64,000 nt of DNA from Haliotis asinina. Its lineage: Eukaryota; Mollusca; Gastropoda; Lepetellida; Haliotidae. The notes beneath the pieces are model-generated. The model was given only the letters and a program-made list of their open reading frames with translations, searched no databases and had not been told where the DNA came from. Position 1 is the stretch's first letter. Every line of letters begins with the position of its first letter. The DNA lies in the NCBI RefSeq assembly GCF_037392515.1, contig NC_090280.1, positions 22,325,118-22,389,117 of the forward strand, given 5' to 3'. Below, in pieces: positions 23,061 to 33,190 of the stretch. Both the position numbers and the translations under genes were made by a program.

Positions 23061-23189
23061 ACGTGGAACTGATCCCCCAAGAGTCGCTCGTAATCATGTA
23101 GAGGTAAGACATCGTTGTTGGAAGCACGAGGTACATCACTGAAGTCATGGGATAATCTCTCTGCCATCGCAGTGAGGCATTCACCACAT
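23006..23189 (-). CDS. gene A exon 7: cytoplasmic tail with tyrosine motifs
   Basis: Starts after TTGTAATTACAG, phase 2, and ends with TGA at 23008-23006. Encodes RCGECLTAMAERLSHDFSDV through to a STEDHSTR end. YERL and YTSF are separated by seven residues, close to an ITAM (the second is YxxF instead of YxxL/I). Confidence 0.82.
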
Positions 23190-26100
23190 CTGTAATTACA
23201 ACATTACACTTATACTGCAGTTAAAATTGACTTGTCCATAAGTGCATGAATTTTGTTTTAAGCAGTGTGCAGTGGAAATCAGCTCCTAAAAACAACATGA
23301 TGATAGACTTCTAACCTTTTTAAAGAAATGTGTTTAAACAAACATCTGTTACACAGATACAATTGCTACTTTCTCAGTCATTTCCACAGGTAATTTATAC
23401 AGTCTAAGATTTGTGAGGTAAGTTAAATAAACGGTGTTTGACACAGAAGCCGTTTATATGAAAGTGTGTTCACTGTTTATCACGATGCCTGACATTCGAC
23501 TCCAGCACTTAAGATGAAAGCGTAGGAACGTGTACCTGTTGTCCTGGTTCCCTGCAAGTAAAACAAAAGACAAACTTGTACATTTCTAAACGGATCGATT
23601 CGACCACGCAGAGTAACAGTAAAGAATTAGTCGCTTTTAAAACAGTCCGTCAACATCACCAAAACCAGAACACCATAAATAGGTCTTCATATACCCATAT
23701 GGGGAATCGAACCTGGGTCTTTCTCGTGAACACCTTATCCACTGGCCTACCGATCGGTCCATTGCTCAATCATACATGTAGGTAGTTCTACTCTGATAAC
23801 TATTTGACGTTCCCCTCCTTGAGTAAGCGATAGTTACATGGATATGTGCGCTATATAAATATTCCATAATAATAAATAATAAGAATATTAAGTGAGATCA
23901 GTATTTGTAATTACTGAAGCCAAGTAGTAAAGACGTGTTTATGAGAGAGGTCACTTTACGCCCTTCTCGAGTTCTAGTCACACACTGTCACATCACACCG
24001 TATTACCTCCACGTCTGTGTTTTCTACAAACAACAACTATGTCGACAACGGCGATGACCACGATCAGGATGGAGCAGACAACAGCCACGGAGACGATCGA
24101 AACGACACCAGATTCAGTAACCTCACATGCTGAAACATGTAATTTGGACAATATTCAGTTCAGTAAAGAATAATCATGTTTACTTTTCTCAAAAATAACA
24201 TCCAAGATATTTTGCTTTATTTATGGTACATCATGTGATTACAAAATGCCAGAGATATAATTTATGCCAGGATTACAAATATAACCAGAGCTGCCCCGCA
24301 TTTGCGAATTTGAGTGGGTGGGTGAGCGGGTGAGTGAGCGGGTAAGTGGATGGATGGGTTTGGTGAGTGAGAAAATGAGTGGAGTTTTATGCCACTTATA
24401 CCCCAGTAACATCACGCCTCTTCAGAAGATTTTAATTAGGTTCATGACACTGGGTTGACCCTTCCAATGTTCATCTGAAATACCACTTTCAAACTGCATG
24501 ACAGCCAGTTGAGTTCTCGATACTTTACTTTCGGTGTTCTCGCAGCTGTTCCATCAGGTTAAGGTGAATAGAAAGGCCAAAGATGTCATCCAAAAGACAG
24601 GTTATAGATTTCATTATAGAAGTGTTGACTTACAGAAGACATCCAGTGTCAGGTTCCGTGATGCACTCCCATGTGTGTTGTTGACGTGACACATGTACTG
24701 TCTAGACATAGACACATCTACAGCTGGTATGTACAACACAGCCTTCCTGTGTCCTGTCATCACCACCTGTCTGGATGTGTTCCACCAGGTTACAGTGCAG
24801 GCAGGGTTACAGTCAGAGAAACATCTTTCTGTGACAGGTTTCCCTTCTTCTACCTGCAGCTTGTCCCTTGTGCCGTCAAAGTGTATCTGGTCAGGTCCAT
24901 CTGCAATGCATGTGAGATGGTCAGCTAAGAACGGATGTCTGTTTCTAAAATAAAAGTCTAGTCTGGGTCTGTGACGCAAATGTCTGAATAACGACAAGCT
25001 TCATGGTTTGGCCTCTGTTCTTGGAATTCACACTAATCGCAAACCTATCGTCTGAAGTTGTGTTTTCCTCACACAATACGTACAGCTGGGACACCGTTGT
25101 AACTCACTCACCCACTGGGTTGCTATGTGCAACTCTTGACAACATATCCGGGTGACCTTACAGTGACGTCATACCAGGGCCCCGTTCCTCAAAGCGATCT
25201 TAGCACTAAGACGATTGTAACTCTCATTTTACCATAGACGATTGTTACTCTCATACTTTACCGTAGACTTACGACAGTTCGCCTTGAGGAGCGTGGTCCA
25301 GCTGCAGTTTTGATATATTCTGAAACTTTCAACTGATCATTGAAGCAAACCAGCCACTATTCCTATCCGAACTTTCACAGTAATGAACTCTGTTCTGTTT
25401 CCACAGAACTTCAGCAAAACTGTCACTCAGAAGGAGAGTTTCAAATATAACTCATACGAGGTTCTGTTACCTAAAACAAGGTAGGTTCCTACTCACAGAG
25501 GACATCCAGTACATGTCTGTGGCTCCAATCAGACTCCAGCCCCCCCTCCACAGCCTGGCAACTGTAGGTGTCTCCCTGGTTCTCTCTGCTGACGTGGGTT
25601 ATTGTCAGATCATCTCCACCTGTAGGAGACTCATCACCAGATTCTAGCAGGGTCCTGTCCCTCCTCCAGATGTAGGTCATGGTCAGTGGGTGATGGTCCG
25701 GGGGCAGACTCCGGGAGGAGGAGGAGCATGTGAGGGTGACATTCTCACCTGATACAGGTGAAACAGGGCCGGTGATGGTAGGTGTGGTTGGCGTCTCTGT
25801 GAAAAATATAACAAAGACCTTAACAAAGACCAGGTCATTCGAGATTTTCCTGGCTGCTATCCGATAGCAAGACGCATGCGTTTCGGTGCTGGTGAAGTCT
25901 CTACTTTGCATCGGTATCCGTATATGACCCCAAGGGTTACCGAAAATATCCGTTGGCTTTATCCTGCCGAGAACACTATCCTGTGTATGATAAATATAGA
26001 GGAACCAGCATATCTCTGGAATAGTTGACATAAAAACCACACACAATACACACACAATACACACATGCAGACACTCGCGCACACACGCACACACAGATAC

Positions 26101-26994
26101 ACGCACGCACACACATCCGGATCTTTGTCGCCATATACCAGCATACGATAATTTAAGACCCACCCATGCAGACACACAATACACAGATGTAGACACACAA
26201 TACACACATGCACATACACAATACACACTTGCAACACACACGCACGCACGCACGCACACACGCACAGTAACACACACATCCGGATCTATGTCGCCATACA
26301 CCAGCATACGATAATCTAAGTCCCTATTTCACCTCACCTAAGCTTTCACTATTGGCAATACAAGGTTGAACGGCTGTTCATTCATGCTGAGATGCATTAA
26401 GACAGTCAAGCTTTATTCTTCATGTTCTACTCACGTGCTACAACGAGGACCTGTCTACACCCAGTAACTTCCTGTCCAATGCTTCCCTGACAGTAGTAAG
26501 TACCAGCGTCCTGTACAGTAACATTGTAGATGGTAAACCTCAGCTGTCCGGTCTGTGATGGTGAGTCCTCCCCGGTGTATCTGATCCTGGTGGTGTTGCC
26601 GGTGTTAGTGGTGTAGAGTACCACTACACGGTGTGATATGGGCTGGATCAGCAACAGTCTCTCAGCTACCGAACCATTCAGCCATATAAAATATAGGAAA
26701 CTGACATTGTCTGGGTTCATGGTCATGGTAACACCTTCACCAACACGAGTAGTAGTGTGTGGGTATCGAGTTGTCATGGAGGCAAGACCTGCACTCAAAA
26801 CAAATATTACTCATATAAACAGAAATAAAAAACGTCAAAATATCTAGTTTCTCTCAGTAATATTTTCTTAGAGAAAACGAATCACTTCTTAAAAGGCATG
26901 TAAAGCTCAGTATAATTCAAATAATGTTCTTTTCAGGTGACAGGTACATACCCGACGCGTGTAAGCCCCAAAACAGAATGTAAGCCAGAGACAT
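23006..26994 (-). CDS. gene A: three-Ig-domain transmembrane receptor with ITAM-like tail
   Basis: Seven coding exons join into an uninterrupted 428-aa reading frame: 26994-26952, 26788-26435, 25796-25497, 24900-24634, 24129-24007, 23551-23536, 23189-23006. Order of parts: signal peptide (~1-17), Ig1 V-like (~18-131; Trp50, Cys114, Cys125, but Met38 at the usual Cys position), Ig2 (Cys156-Cys212), Ig3 (Cys259-Cys303, with extra Cys in SDCNPACTVTWW), transmembrane helix (~330-355) followed by CRKHRR, then a tail with Tyr401 (YERL) and Tyr412 (YTSF). Introns between Ig exons are all phase 1, the rule for Ig-superfamily genes. I infer a type I surface receptor, probably immune or adhesive. The ligand is unknown and I know no gene name. 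The charged Asp351 inside the helix is unusual and could pair with a partner chain. Compared with B and C it lacks the YEEI/YQEI exons and the second transmembrane exon. Confidence 0.85.
23536..23551 (-). CDS. gene A exon 6: 16-nt microexon
   Basis: GGAACCAGGACAACAG lies between a TTTTACTTGCAG acceptor and a GTACAC donor. Phase 1 to 2. A 16-nt exon with the same phases occurs at the matching place in genes B and C. Confidence 0.75.
23690..23760 (-). repeat. tRNA-derived SINE head in gene A intron
   Basis: GGGGAATCGAACCTGGGTCT is a reversed B box, and CCTTATCCACTGGCCTACCG a reversed A box. The orthologous copy is at 33900-33971 in gene B, so it predates the duplication. Confidence 0.7.
24007..24129 (-). 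CDS. gene A exon 5: transmembrane segment
   Basis: 123 nt, phase 1-1. Acceptor after ATGTTTCAG, donor GTAATA. A hydrophobic run from GVVSIV to DIVVVC ends in CRKHRRG, a basic stop-transfer. An Asp is buried in the helix. Confidence 0.8.
24310..24440 (-). repeat. SINE-like fragment with GTGA-type tail
   Basis: A GGGTGGGTGAGCGGGTGAGT run precedes TATACCCCAGTAACATCACG. Matching copies lie at 38297-38400 in gene B and 55060-55160 in gene C, in the same intron. Confidence 0.55.
24634..24900 (-). CDS. gene A exon 4: Ig3 domain
   Basis: 267 nt, phase 1-1, acceptor ATGCATTGCAG and donor GTAAGT. Motifs RCFSDCNPACTVTWW and RQYMCHV. The first Cys lies in VTERC, changed from the VTVTC of gene B. Confidence 0.86.
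25177..25299. mobile_element. palindromic MITE-like element in gene A intron 3
   Basis: Begins GGGCCCCGTTCCTCAAAGCG and ends CCTTGAGGAGCGTGGTCC, which pair as imperfect inverted repeats. Inside are two copies of a unit like AGACGATTGTTACTCTCATA. The gene B counterpart is expanded (39660-39992). Confidence 0.6.
25497..25796 (-). CDS. gene A exon 3: Ig2 domain
   Basis: 300 nt, phase 1-1, acceptor TTTTTCACAG and donor GTGAGT. Canonical ENVTLTC, YIWRRD and GDTYSC motifs. Confidence 0.88.
26035..26275. repeat. CA-rich microsatellite in gene A intron 2
   Basis: Imperfect (CA)n/(CGCA)n/(ACAATACA)n DNA. Related tracts lie in the same intron of gene B (41525-41595) and gene C (56550-56670). The Cys/Val-rich open frames crossing it come from the composition. 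Confidence 0.8.
26435..26788 (-). CDS. gene A exon 2: Ig1, V-like domain
   Basis: 354 nt, phase 1-1, acceptor TTTTGAGTGCAG and donor GTGAGT. Encodes LASMTTRYPH through to GCRQVLVVA. It has the Trp and the DAGTYYC motif, but Met replaces the first canonical Cys, and an extra Cys lies 11 residues after the second. Confidence 0.88.
26952..26994 (-). CDS. gene A exon 1: signal peptide
   Basis: ATG at 26994-26992 encodes MSLAYILFWGLHAS plus one base of a Gly codon. The donor is GTATGT at 26951. The hydrophobic core and small residues near the end fit a signal peptide. Phase 1 exit. Confidence 0.8.
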
Positions 26995-27090
26995 GGCTAC
27001 TAACGTGATAAATTCATATTGACACACCACGCACTTTGAAGCTTGTTTTTAAGCGTTGAAATATTTAGTTTCGCTGGATAATATTTCCCT
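26995..27090 (-). promoter_or_regulatory. conserved block upstream of gene A start
   Basis: About 95 bp upstream of the ATG is conserved with genes B and C, including AAATATTTAGTTTCGCTGGA on the plus strand; it probably holds the 5' untranslated region and core promoter. No experimentally defined start is known. Confidence 0.3.
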
Positions 27091-27383
27091 ATATTATGTC
27101 ATCTCTTGTTTTCCCAGGATTACCACATTTGAGGCTTTTGTTTTGCAGGGACAGGTTTTACTCTTAGCTAGAGTAAGGTTTTACTTTTCGTTAGTATCAC
27201 CTCTTCCCAGGTTTAACTTTCTGCAATCATCTTTTCCTAACTCTATATGAACATAAACATTGAAATGATATATGACTGTCTGAAATCATTTGAATAAGAT
27301 CGTTTTAGATCACGCTCAAATTGTACATATTTTCACTAGCAAGATTGGATCCACAACTCTCAGATTTGTGGACAGACACTCCA

Positions 27384-27515
27384 CCACACATGTGTCAACC
27401 AAGTCAGCGAGCCTGACCACCCGATCCCGTTAGTCACCTCTTACGGCAAGCATAGTCGCCTTTTGTGGCAAGCATGGGTTGCTGAAGGCCTATTCTACCC
27501 CGGACCTTCACGGGT
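27384..27515 (-). repeat. SINE-like repeat, family 1, 5' half
   Basis: ACACATGTGTCAACCAAGTC, CCCGATCCCGTTAGTCACCT and GGACCTTCACGGGTC are typical family 1 blocks on the minus strand. The CACT-tail half is missing. Confidence 0.8.
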
Positions 27516-28223
27516 CTCTTTTGAAAAACGTCGTATAGGTCCTTTCTATTTCCTTTGAATAAGCCTTCAAATTTCCGTCCATAATACAATCTAGGTGCTG
27601 TTTGTTTGTCGAATGTGGACCAAGCGGCTGTATAAGTGAGTTCCTTGTTCTTATTGAAAAGTCTGAATACAGACTAACAGGCTTTATACACTTGACGAGC
27701 CAGTCTCGATGAAAATATTATACTGAGATATTTATAATGTGTCACTAACGGTCACTCACAATAATGACGTCGTTATTGATTCAGAACACAATAATAGGTG
27801 ATATGTTGAGATTCAGTTCCAGACCCCATTGAGACAAAACGATTCCAGAAAATTCAGTTGTCTCTGAAATGAACATATATTTCCGAAAATATATTCATGG
27901 TTAACAAACACCATAAAATATATTGAGTGCAAAACGAAACTTCACAAAATGTAATTTTTAAAAATAATGACTATTTTTTTTCTGATGATACATCTGTGTA
28001 TCCGAAATGGGATCCCTATCTTTCGACTCCAGAAAAACGTTAGCATAAAACAGCTCAAACCCATCCATTAGTCGTGCAAGTGACGTTAGTGCCAAATCAG
28101 GATTTGCACATGCAGTCGATCACGTGATCTTCGAATCGAAGTTTTCTTCATTTGCACCTGTTTGCATTGGCCTCAGGAATTGAAAGAAAACGCTTTTAAA
28201 CCCCATTTCTAAAGGTACTTTAA
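27516..28223. other. upstream region of gene A, segmental duplicate
   Basis: Blocks such as GAGCCAGTCTCGATGAAAAT and AAACGATTCCAGAAAATTCA recur upstream of gene B (about 43240-43410). No exon was recognised. Confidence 0.45.
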
Positions 28224-28700
28224 ATGCCACGATTGTCAAATGTGCAACGTGCCGTTGGCATGTTGTAAGCGGAAAGATCAGTTATTGCAATGGAATGACA
28301 TGCGAGGTCGTTTACAACAAATTGGCACCACCTCTGATCGCCCAAGGTCGGGTCGTCCATGTGTGACGTCACGAGCAGAACACCATTAAATCGTCCTACG
28401 TCACCTACGCGACAGATTTCTGCCGGCTACACGAACTAGGGCTGAGATATTTAGAGGTCGACGGTCCTCACAGACCATTCGAAATCGGTTGTGGGCTTCC
28501 AGTCTCAATTCTCGACGTCCGTGGACCAACATTGACGCCGTTTCGTCAACGTCAACGTCTGCTGTGGGCCCAATGTCATCTCAATGAACCCAAAGAGACT
28601 GGAACCGAGTCGTCTTTAGTGATGAATCCAGGTTTACCTTGTGACTTGACATTCTGTATACCCATGTCTTGGAACGGCAGTGTAGCCTCATGGACCTGAG
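28224..28700 (+). pseudogene. Tc1-like transposase relic
   Basis: Starts with MPRLSNVQRAVGML and shows the family phrases SFTTNWHH and LLWAQCHLN, and then, across frame changes, a VFSDESRF-like stretch near 28612-28632. There are several in-frame stops and at least two frame shifts. No terminal repeats were identified. Dead copy. Confidence 0.75.
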
Positions 28701-29049
28701 TGTGGCACTGTCAGTGTATCGAGTACATCACACAGACCTCAGCAATGTAATAGTAAGAATTTAACCATCTTACCATCTCCGTAGAAAGAATGTGAAGTTT
28801 ATATATAATGAAAAGGACTTTCATCACCTCACAGAAATTAGGCAAGCAGCACTTCAGTATAATCTGCTATTTCTCTCCTGCCTTTATTGTATTTTCTCAA
28901 ACCGGCCTGGATTGCCTCAACAAAGTCCTAAGTGCTAAAACTGCTACATGTTAAGACATTAACTCGCAAAGTTCCCCCAAAGAAGGAAGGAGTTCACTGA
29001 CTGTAAAGGCATTCTACATGCCAGAGGGGGACTGGAGGGAGCGTCCAAA

Positions 29050-29290
29050 GTTCAGACGATGAAAGTACAGTTTTAGTTGTTCTGTGGTCACAAATGCCGC
29101 CTCAGACCATGACGCCTCTTCCGTTGAAGACCCTCTGATACGTCGAAACACACTGGGGTCGTTTCTGACATTCATCTGTACACAACACTCGCTCCCAATC
29201 ACGTCGTGGCCACCCACGTACAGTTGCAGTCGGCGTTAGCGCTGTAGACGGGTCAAAGCCATTGCACAGGATTCCAGAAAATTCAGTTGT
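29050..29290 (-). pseudogene. Tc1-like transposase fragment
   Basis: In two overlapping minus-strand frames the phrases RRDWERVLCTDEC and VRNDPSVFRRIRGSS appear, which match the region around the first catalytic Asp of Tc1-like transposases. A frameshift separates them. A short related piece occurs near 44795-44840. Confidence 0.6.
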
Positions 29291-29301
29291 CTTTAGAGAC
29301 C

Positions 29302-29598
29302 CTAGACGCATTTACATACCAGCCATAAAGATATGGAAAGACTGTTCGTGTGCTGATGGACTGGATTGTAGCTGCCGTCCAGATCAGTCTGTTCCGAGGG
29401 TAGATCCTCAGTCCGTGTCTTGACTGATGGTCTATCCAATCTTATACCTCGAGCATCTTTAGTCAAAAACACCTCACTGTTACCATCAAAATGGTGTCCA
29501 CATCTTGGTTCACCTGTCAGGGATATATGATCGGTTTGAAAATTCCATCTCACAGCAGTAGCATATGATGGACTATCTTCACCATAAACACATTTCAT
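29302..29598 (-). CDS. unrecognised 98-aa open frame
   Basis: The frame from MKCVYGEDSPSYATAV to SLWLVCKCV has a hydrophilic middle (RTEDLPSEQTDLDGSY) and no family I recognise. It lies in the gene A upstream region and has no counterpart between B and C. It could be an orphan exon, part of the adjacent transposon-rich insertion, or chance. Confidence 0.25.
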   Translation of the reverse strand: MKCVYGEDSPSYATAVRWNFQTDHISLTGEPRCGHHFDGNSEVFLTKDARGIRLDRPSVKTRTEDLPSEQTDLDGSYNPVHQHTNSLSISLWLVCKCV

Positions 29599-29639
29599 CT
29601 ACTCTTGATTCTGTCAGGTTGTGCAACGTTTCAATTGCT

Positions 29640-30668
29640 AAAACGTAACACTGCATGACTCAATCTTCTGCAAGCATGGGGTTACTTGTGTTTAGGATCA
29701 ACTACCAGAAGATTGAATAAAGTAAAGCAGGTAGCTTCTGGTCCATTAACCACAGAAGGACCACTGATACGTATAATTTTCAACATAATTTACAATACAT
29801 TCATGGCGATAATTAGAACTTTTTGATGTCCCGTCATACTCAGGTGTTGTATATGGGTTGGTATGGTCAGACCTCTTGCCAAGCGAGTTGATTACCTAAC
29901 TCTCTCGCACTGTACTATGACAGATATTACATAGATTTATGCCAATATTCCTTTGAATTATTCCTCAAGATATTTGACACTAAAACTATTTATATTTTAC
30001 TGTATGGGACTGAGATGTGTTGTATGTGAAAACTTTCTTGCAGTGGACACATCGACACCAACCTATACAGTATTGGGTAAATGTGTCAGAAATCCTTTGT
30101 ATGTTTACAATTAAATGTTCCATGAAATTGTGAAATTAGAGTATCATATATGCACAATCTAAGGTAGCATGTTTAGCGCAGGACATGTGGCAAGATTAAA
30201 ATGTTCGCTTGAACAAGACTGGCACTCCCCTCTCTTCAGCAGTTCTAAAACTAGAAATTATACTCTCTGAAAAGGTTCTTTTGCAATTACACCTCAAACG
30301 ACTACAAATCGCTAATTCCCGTAGGAAGAGGAATGTATGACAGGAATTAAAGACAGGAAATAGTGAGCAGTGGTGATGCTAGAAGAGCATGTCTTTGATG
30401 ACTGGACATGTTAATGACAGACTGGTAAATAAGTGGAAACATGAAATACATATTTTAAGAACCAGTATGTAATGACTTGTTTCCCCGTGGTCATTAACGA
30501 TTTATTACGCCCAGCTCGACTGAAAACTAGCTCGACTGAAAACTGTCTCGTGGCTTTGTCCGATCTGAAGCCGTGTACAGTTAAATCGTTTTCTGTACCA
30601 CAGTACAGAAATTCACAGCTTTGACATTTTCGAAGGGTGTTATTTCACATTCCATCTGTAAGTTCAGC
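29640..30668. repeat. intergenic segmental duplicate, unit A-B
   Basis: Begins near CACTGCATGACTCAATC, includes AACTACCAGAAGATTGAATA and TGTCTTTGATGACTGGACAT, and ends near CATCTGTAAGTTCAGCATG. Matching blocks are at about 45850-46860 and 58905-59895. No coding exon. Confidence 0.75.
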
Positions 30669-30671
30669 ATG

Positions 30672-31730
30672 TACGAGGGAATGTCAAGGTTTTGAGTCTT
30701 GAGCATTTTTCATACCCAGGTGTCACAGCCTATTGTACGACATTGAACCTTGGAGAGTAGCTGATGTGATATATAAGTTTTGGTATCGTACTCTTAGAAG
30801 TTATTGAACAGCTCACATTGACAGAAAGAGACCCCCCTCACAGCAGTGAAAATGAATAAAATTGAGTATAGAGCAGAAATTAAGTTTTTAGTTCTTGAAG
30901 GAAACTCGGTGAAGGACATTGAAGAAATGCTTTCAGAAGTTTATTTGAAGTCTTCCCCTTCATCTGCTACCATCAAACGATGGGTCAATGAATTTAAGCA
31001 TGGTAGAGAGAGTCTTGAAGATGACCCCCGTCCAGGTCGCCCAACAACAAGCACTAGTCAGGAAAACATTGACAGAGTACATAGACTTGTGTTAGAAAAT
31101 CGTCGAATCACACTCCACGAGTTAGAGGAGACCACAGGCATTTCACACGGATCCATCGAGACAATTCTTCATGAACATCTCGTCATGTCTAAGGTGTGCG
31201 CAAGAATGCTTACAGATGAAATGAAGCAAACAAGGGTCACCATAAGCAACTCCATGCTAACCAGATACAACAAGAATCCAGAAGATTTTCACTTTAGGCT
31301 AGTAACCTGTGATGAAACCTGGATCCACCACTATGATCCTGAGAGCAAACAAAAATCCATGGAATGGAAACATGTCACTTCTCCCAGGATCAAAAAGTTC
31401 AAAGCCTCCAGATCAGTGCAGAAGGTAATGGCGACAGTCTTCTGGGATACTCTCCAGACCTGACACCAAGTGATCATCATCTGTTCCCAAATCTCAAGAA
31501 ACACTTGCGTGGTCGTAGATTTCAGGATGGTAATTAGCTTATTACTGCTACTGAGGCTTGGTTTGAGGACCAAAATGGCCCCTTCTACAGAGATGGTATC
31601 AGCGCCTGGCAGAAAAGATGGAACAAGTGTTTTGACTCACAAGGGAACTATGTTGAAAAATAAATGTGGTTCATACCAATATTTTGTGGTTTTCTATGCA
31701 AGGCTCAAAACATATTGACATCCCCTCGTA
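30672..31730 (+). mobile_element. internally deleted mariner element
   Basis: The left end (TACGAGGGAATGTCAAGGTT) and the complement of the right end (TACGAGGGGATGTCAATATG) form terminal inverted repeats bounded by TA. The transposase has lost the part between the first and third catalytic residues. The site corresponds to uninterrupted sequence in the B-C and C-D spacers near ...TAAGTTCAGCAT. Confidence 0.85.
30846..31660 (+). pseudogene. mariner transposase, deleted and frameshifted
   Basis: The first 205 residues are open (30846-31463) and show the two helix-turn-helix regions (SPSSATIKRWVNEFKHGRES, GRPTTST, GISHGSIETIL) and the first catalytic motif TCDETWIHHYDPES. After VMATVFWD the frame jumps to YSPDLTPSDHHLFPNLKKHL at about 31448, so the second Asp region is deleted, with a frameshift at the junction. 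A TAG follows the third catalytic region. The usual protein is about 345 aa. It cannot transpose on its own. Confidence 0.9.
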
Positions 31731-31736
31731 TCATTC

Positions 31737-32075
31737 AAAACTGTGTTCCACAGGAGATATCGCTTGTGTGAGATCAGACATCTCTGAGGAGATATCATTT
31801 TGATGGTAGATTTTCCACAAAGCCCTGACAATGCTATGACGTCATGAACTTGATGACGTCACAATCCTTTGACATCGATACACTGGAAGTCTGATGGCAG
31901 TTATGTGTTCAGACATGTACATTTCTCACTGAAAACTAATGGAGAATGATTTTGGATGATAAATAGAATCTCACTCTCGTGTCTACTGATATCAATTATA
32001 TCACCACTCGTTGAAAAAGCTAAAAATATCCTTGGCAAGCCTCGGATGTTTGCTACTTTATCAGGTTGTGTTGAT
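31737..32075. repeat. segmental duplicate of 22130-22400
   Basis: Shares AACTGTGTTCCACAGGAGAT and later blocks with the sequence downstream of gene A. Absent from the B-C and C-D spacers. Confidence 0.55.
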
Positions 32076-32108
32076 ATATTTGATATCAGTAGACACTTGG
32101 GTGAGAGT
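31970..32108. mobile_element. hairpin element (MITE-like)
   Basis: CTCTCGTGTCTACTGATATC on the left pairs with GATATCAGTAGACACTTGGG on the right across a loop of about 60 bp. No coding content. Confidence 0.55.
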
Positions 32109-32399
32109 TTCCATTTCTTTACACGAGTGGTCTACTGATATCTGTAGGAAACGGGTTGTTAACAGTTGTTCAAATGTCAGGTGGTGTTCAGCTACAGATC
32201 ACGATACGTCAGTCCTAAGACAAATACTTCACGAGTGATAAATTCTTGGCAGAGTGATAGTCATACAGAAGTAGGATAACATTCCTGTACAATAGGGGAC
32301 ATATGTACGAAGTAAACTGTTTGATCAAACTTACAGCAATAAAACTAAAGGAAAGCTTTTAAAAGATTTATATACGACACAGAAACAATTCTTTAATGA

Positions 32400-32490
32400 T
32401 TTAATAATTTGTACTGACACGTGTGTGAGCGGGTGCGTTCGTGTGTGCGTGCGTGCGTGTGTGTACACCCCCGCGTGTGTATGTATGTTG
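32400..32490. repeat. GT-rich microsatellite downstream of gene B
   Basis: Imperfect (GT)n/(GC)n run. Counterparts lie at about 47200-47240 and 60215-60262. Confidence 0.7.
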
Positions 32491-32806
32491 AAAATGGGTA
32501 TTATATACTCATAGAGAGTTTTATTTGAGGTGCTGACAATCCAAAGATCACAATCGGAAACTGATCTGTTACTGTGGAGCCTTAGCTGGCAAGCCTATCC
32601 ATTTATTTCATGTGTAAATTATCACGTGCAATCTTATTATGTGTGTAGTGTTTGGTATAATATGGATTAGTGGGTTCAGAAAGCATACGAGTTAAGTCTT
32701 AACACAGGTCAAAGCTGATATATTTAGCGAAAACTTCTGTTTTCACATTATCGCTGTTGATGAAATAAAACACAAGTGTCAGGAAATGAAAATAAAACGT
32801 TACAGC

Positions 32807-32812
32807 TTTATT
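32807..32812 (-). terminator. polyadenylation signal AATAAA, gene B
   Basis: AATAAA on the minus strand, about 380 bp after the gene B stop codon. The same signal in the same context lies at 48410-48415 (C) and 60590-60595 (D). Confidence 0.6.
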
Positions 32813-33190
32813 GATTGAACAAAACTGTTTTGCTAAGTCAGTGTTGTTGATATACTATGATATACAGTGAGTGAAGATCAAACCTTTTCCTTACGAGCGT
32901 CCGCTTGTTGAAAGAACATACTGTTCGGTAACTGCATACATCATGGCCTTGTGCAGACATCAACATTCGCTGGGTATGTAGAAGACAAGCAGGAATCTCA
33001 TATTACTGTTGATATCAGTACAGTCCTCTGTTAAAGAGGACCCCGTGGAAAACATTCCCTGTTCTTGGGTGATAAGTAAATGAAGTACTCGTGTTTTGCG
33101 AGCTGAAACGTCAGCTAGTAGACATATTAAACTGTATCGGATCTCTTGAGGAAGATGAAGGGTGGAGAGACGTGTAGATGGGCAGTGCCG

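Noticed and set aside
24671..24953. Plus-strand open frames opposite the Ig3 exon (also 39042-39404, 57022-57189)
   Set aside because: They are antisense shadows of the Ig exons, lack family features and have no splice support.
25959..26307. Cys/Val-rich minus-strand open frames in gene A intron 2 (and 56437-56704 in gene C)
   Set aside because: They translate a CA microsatellite; the composition explains the long frames.
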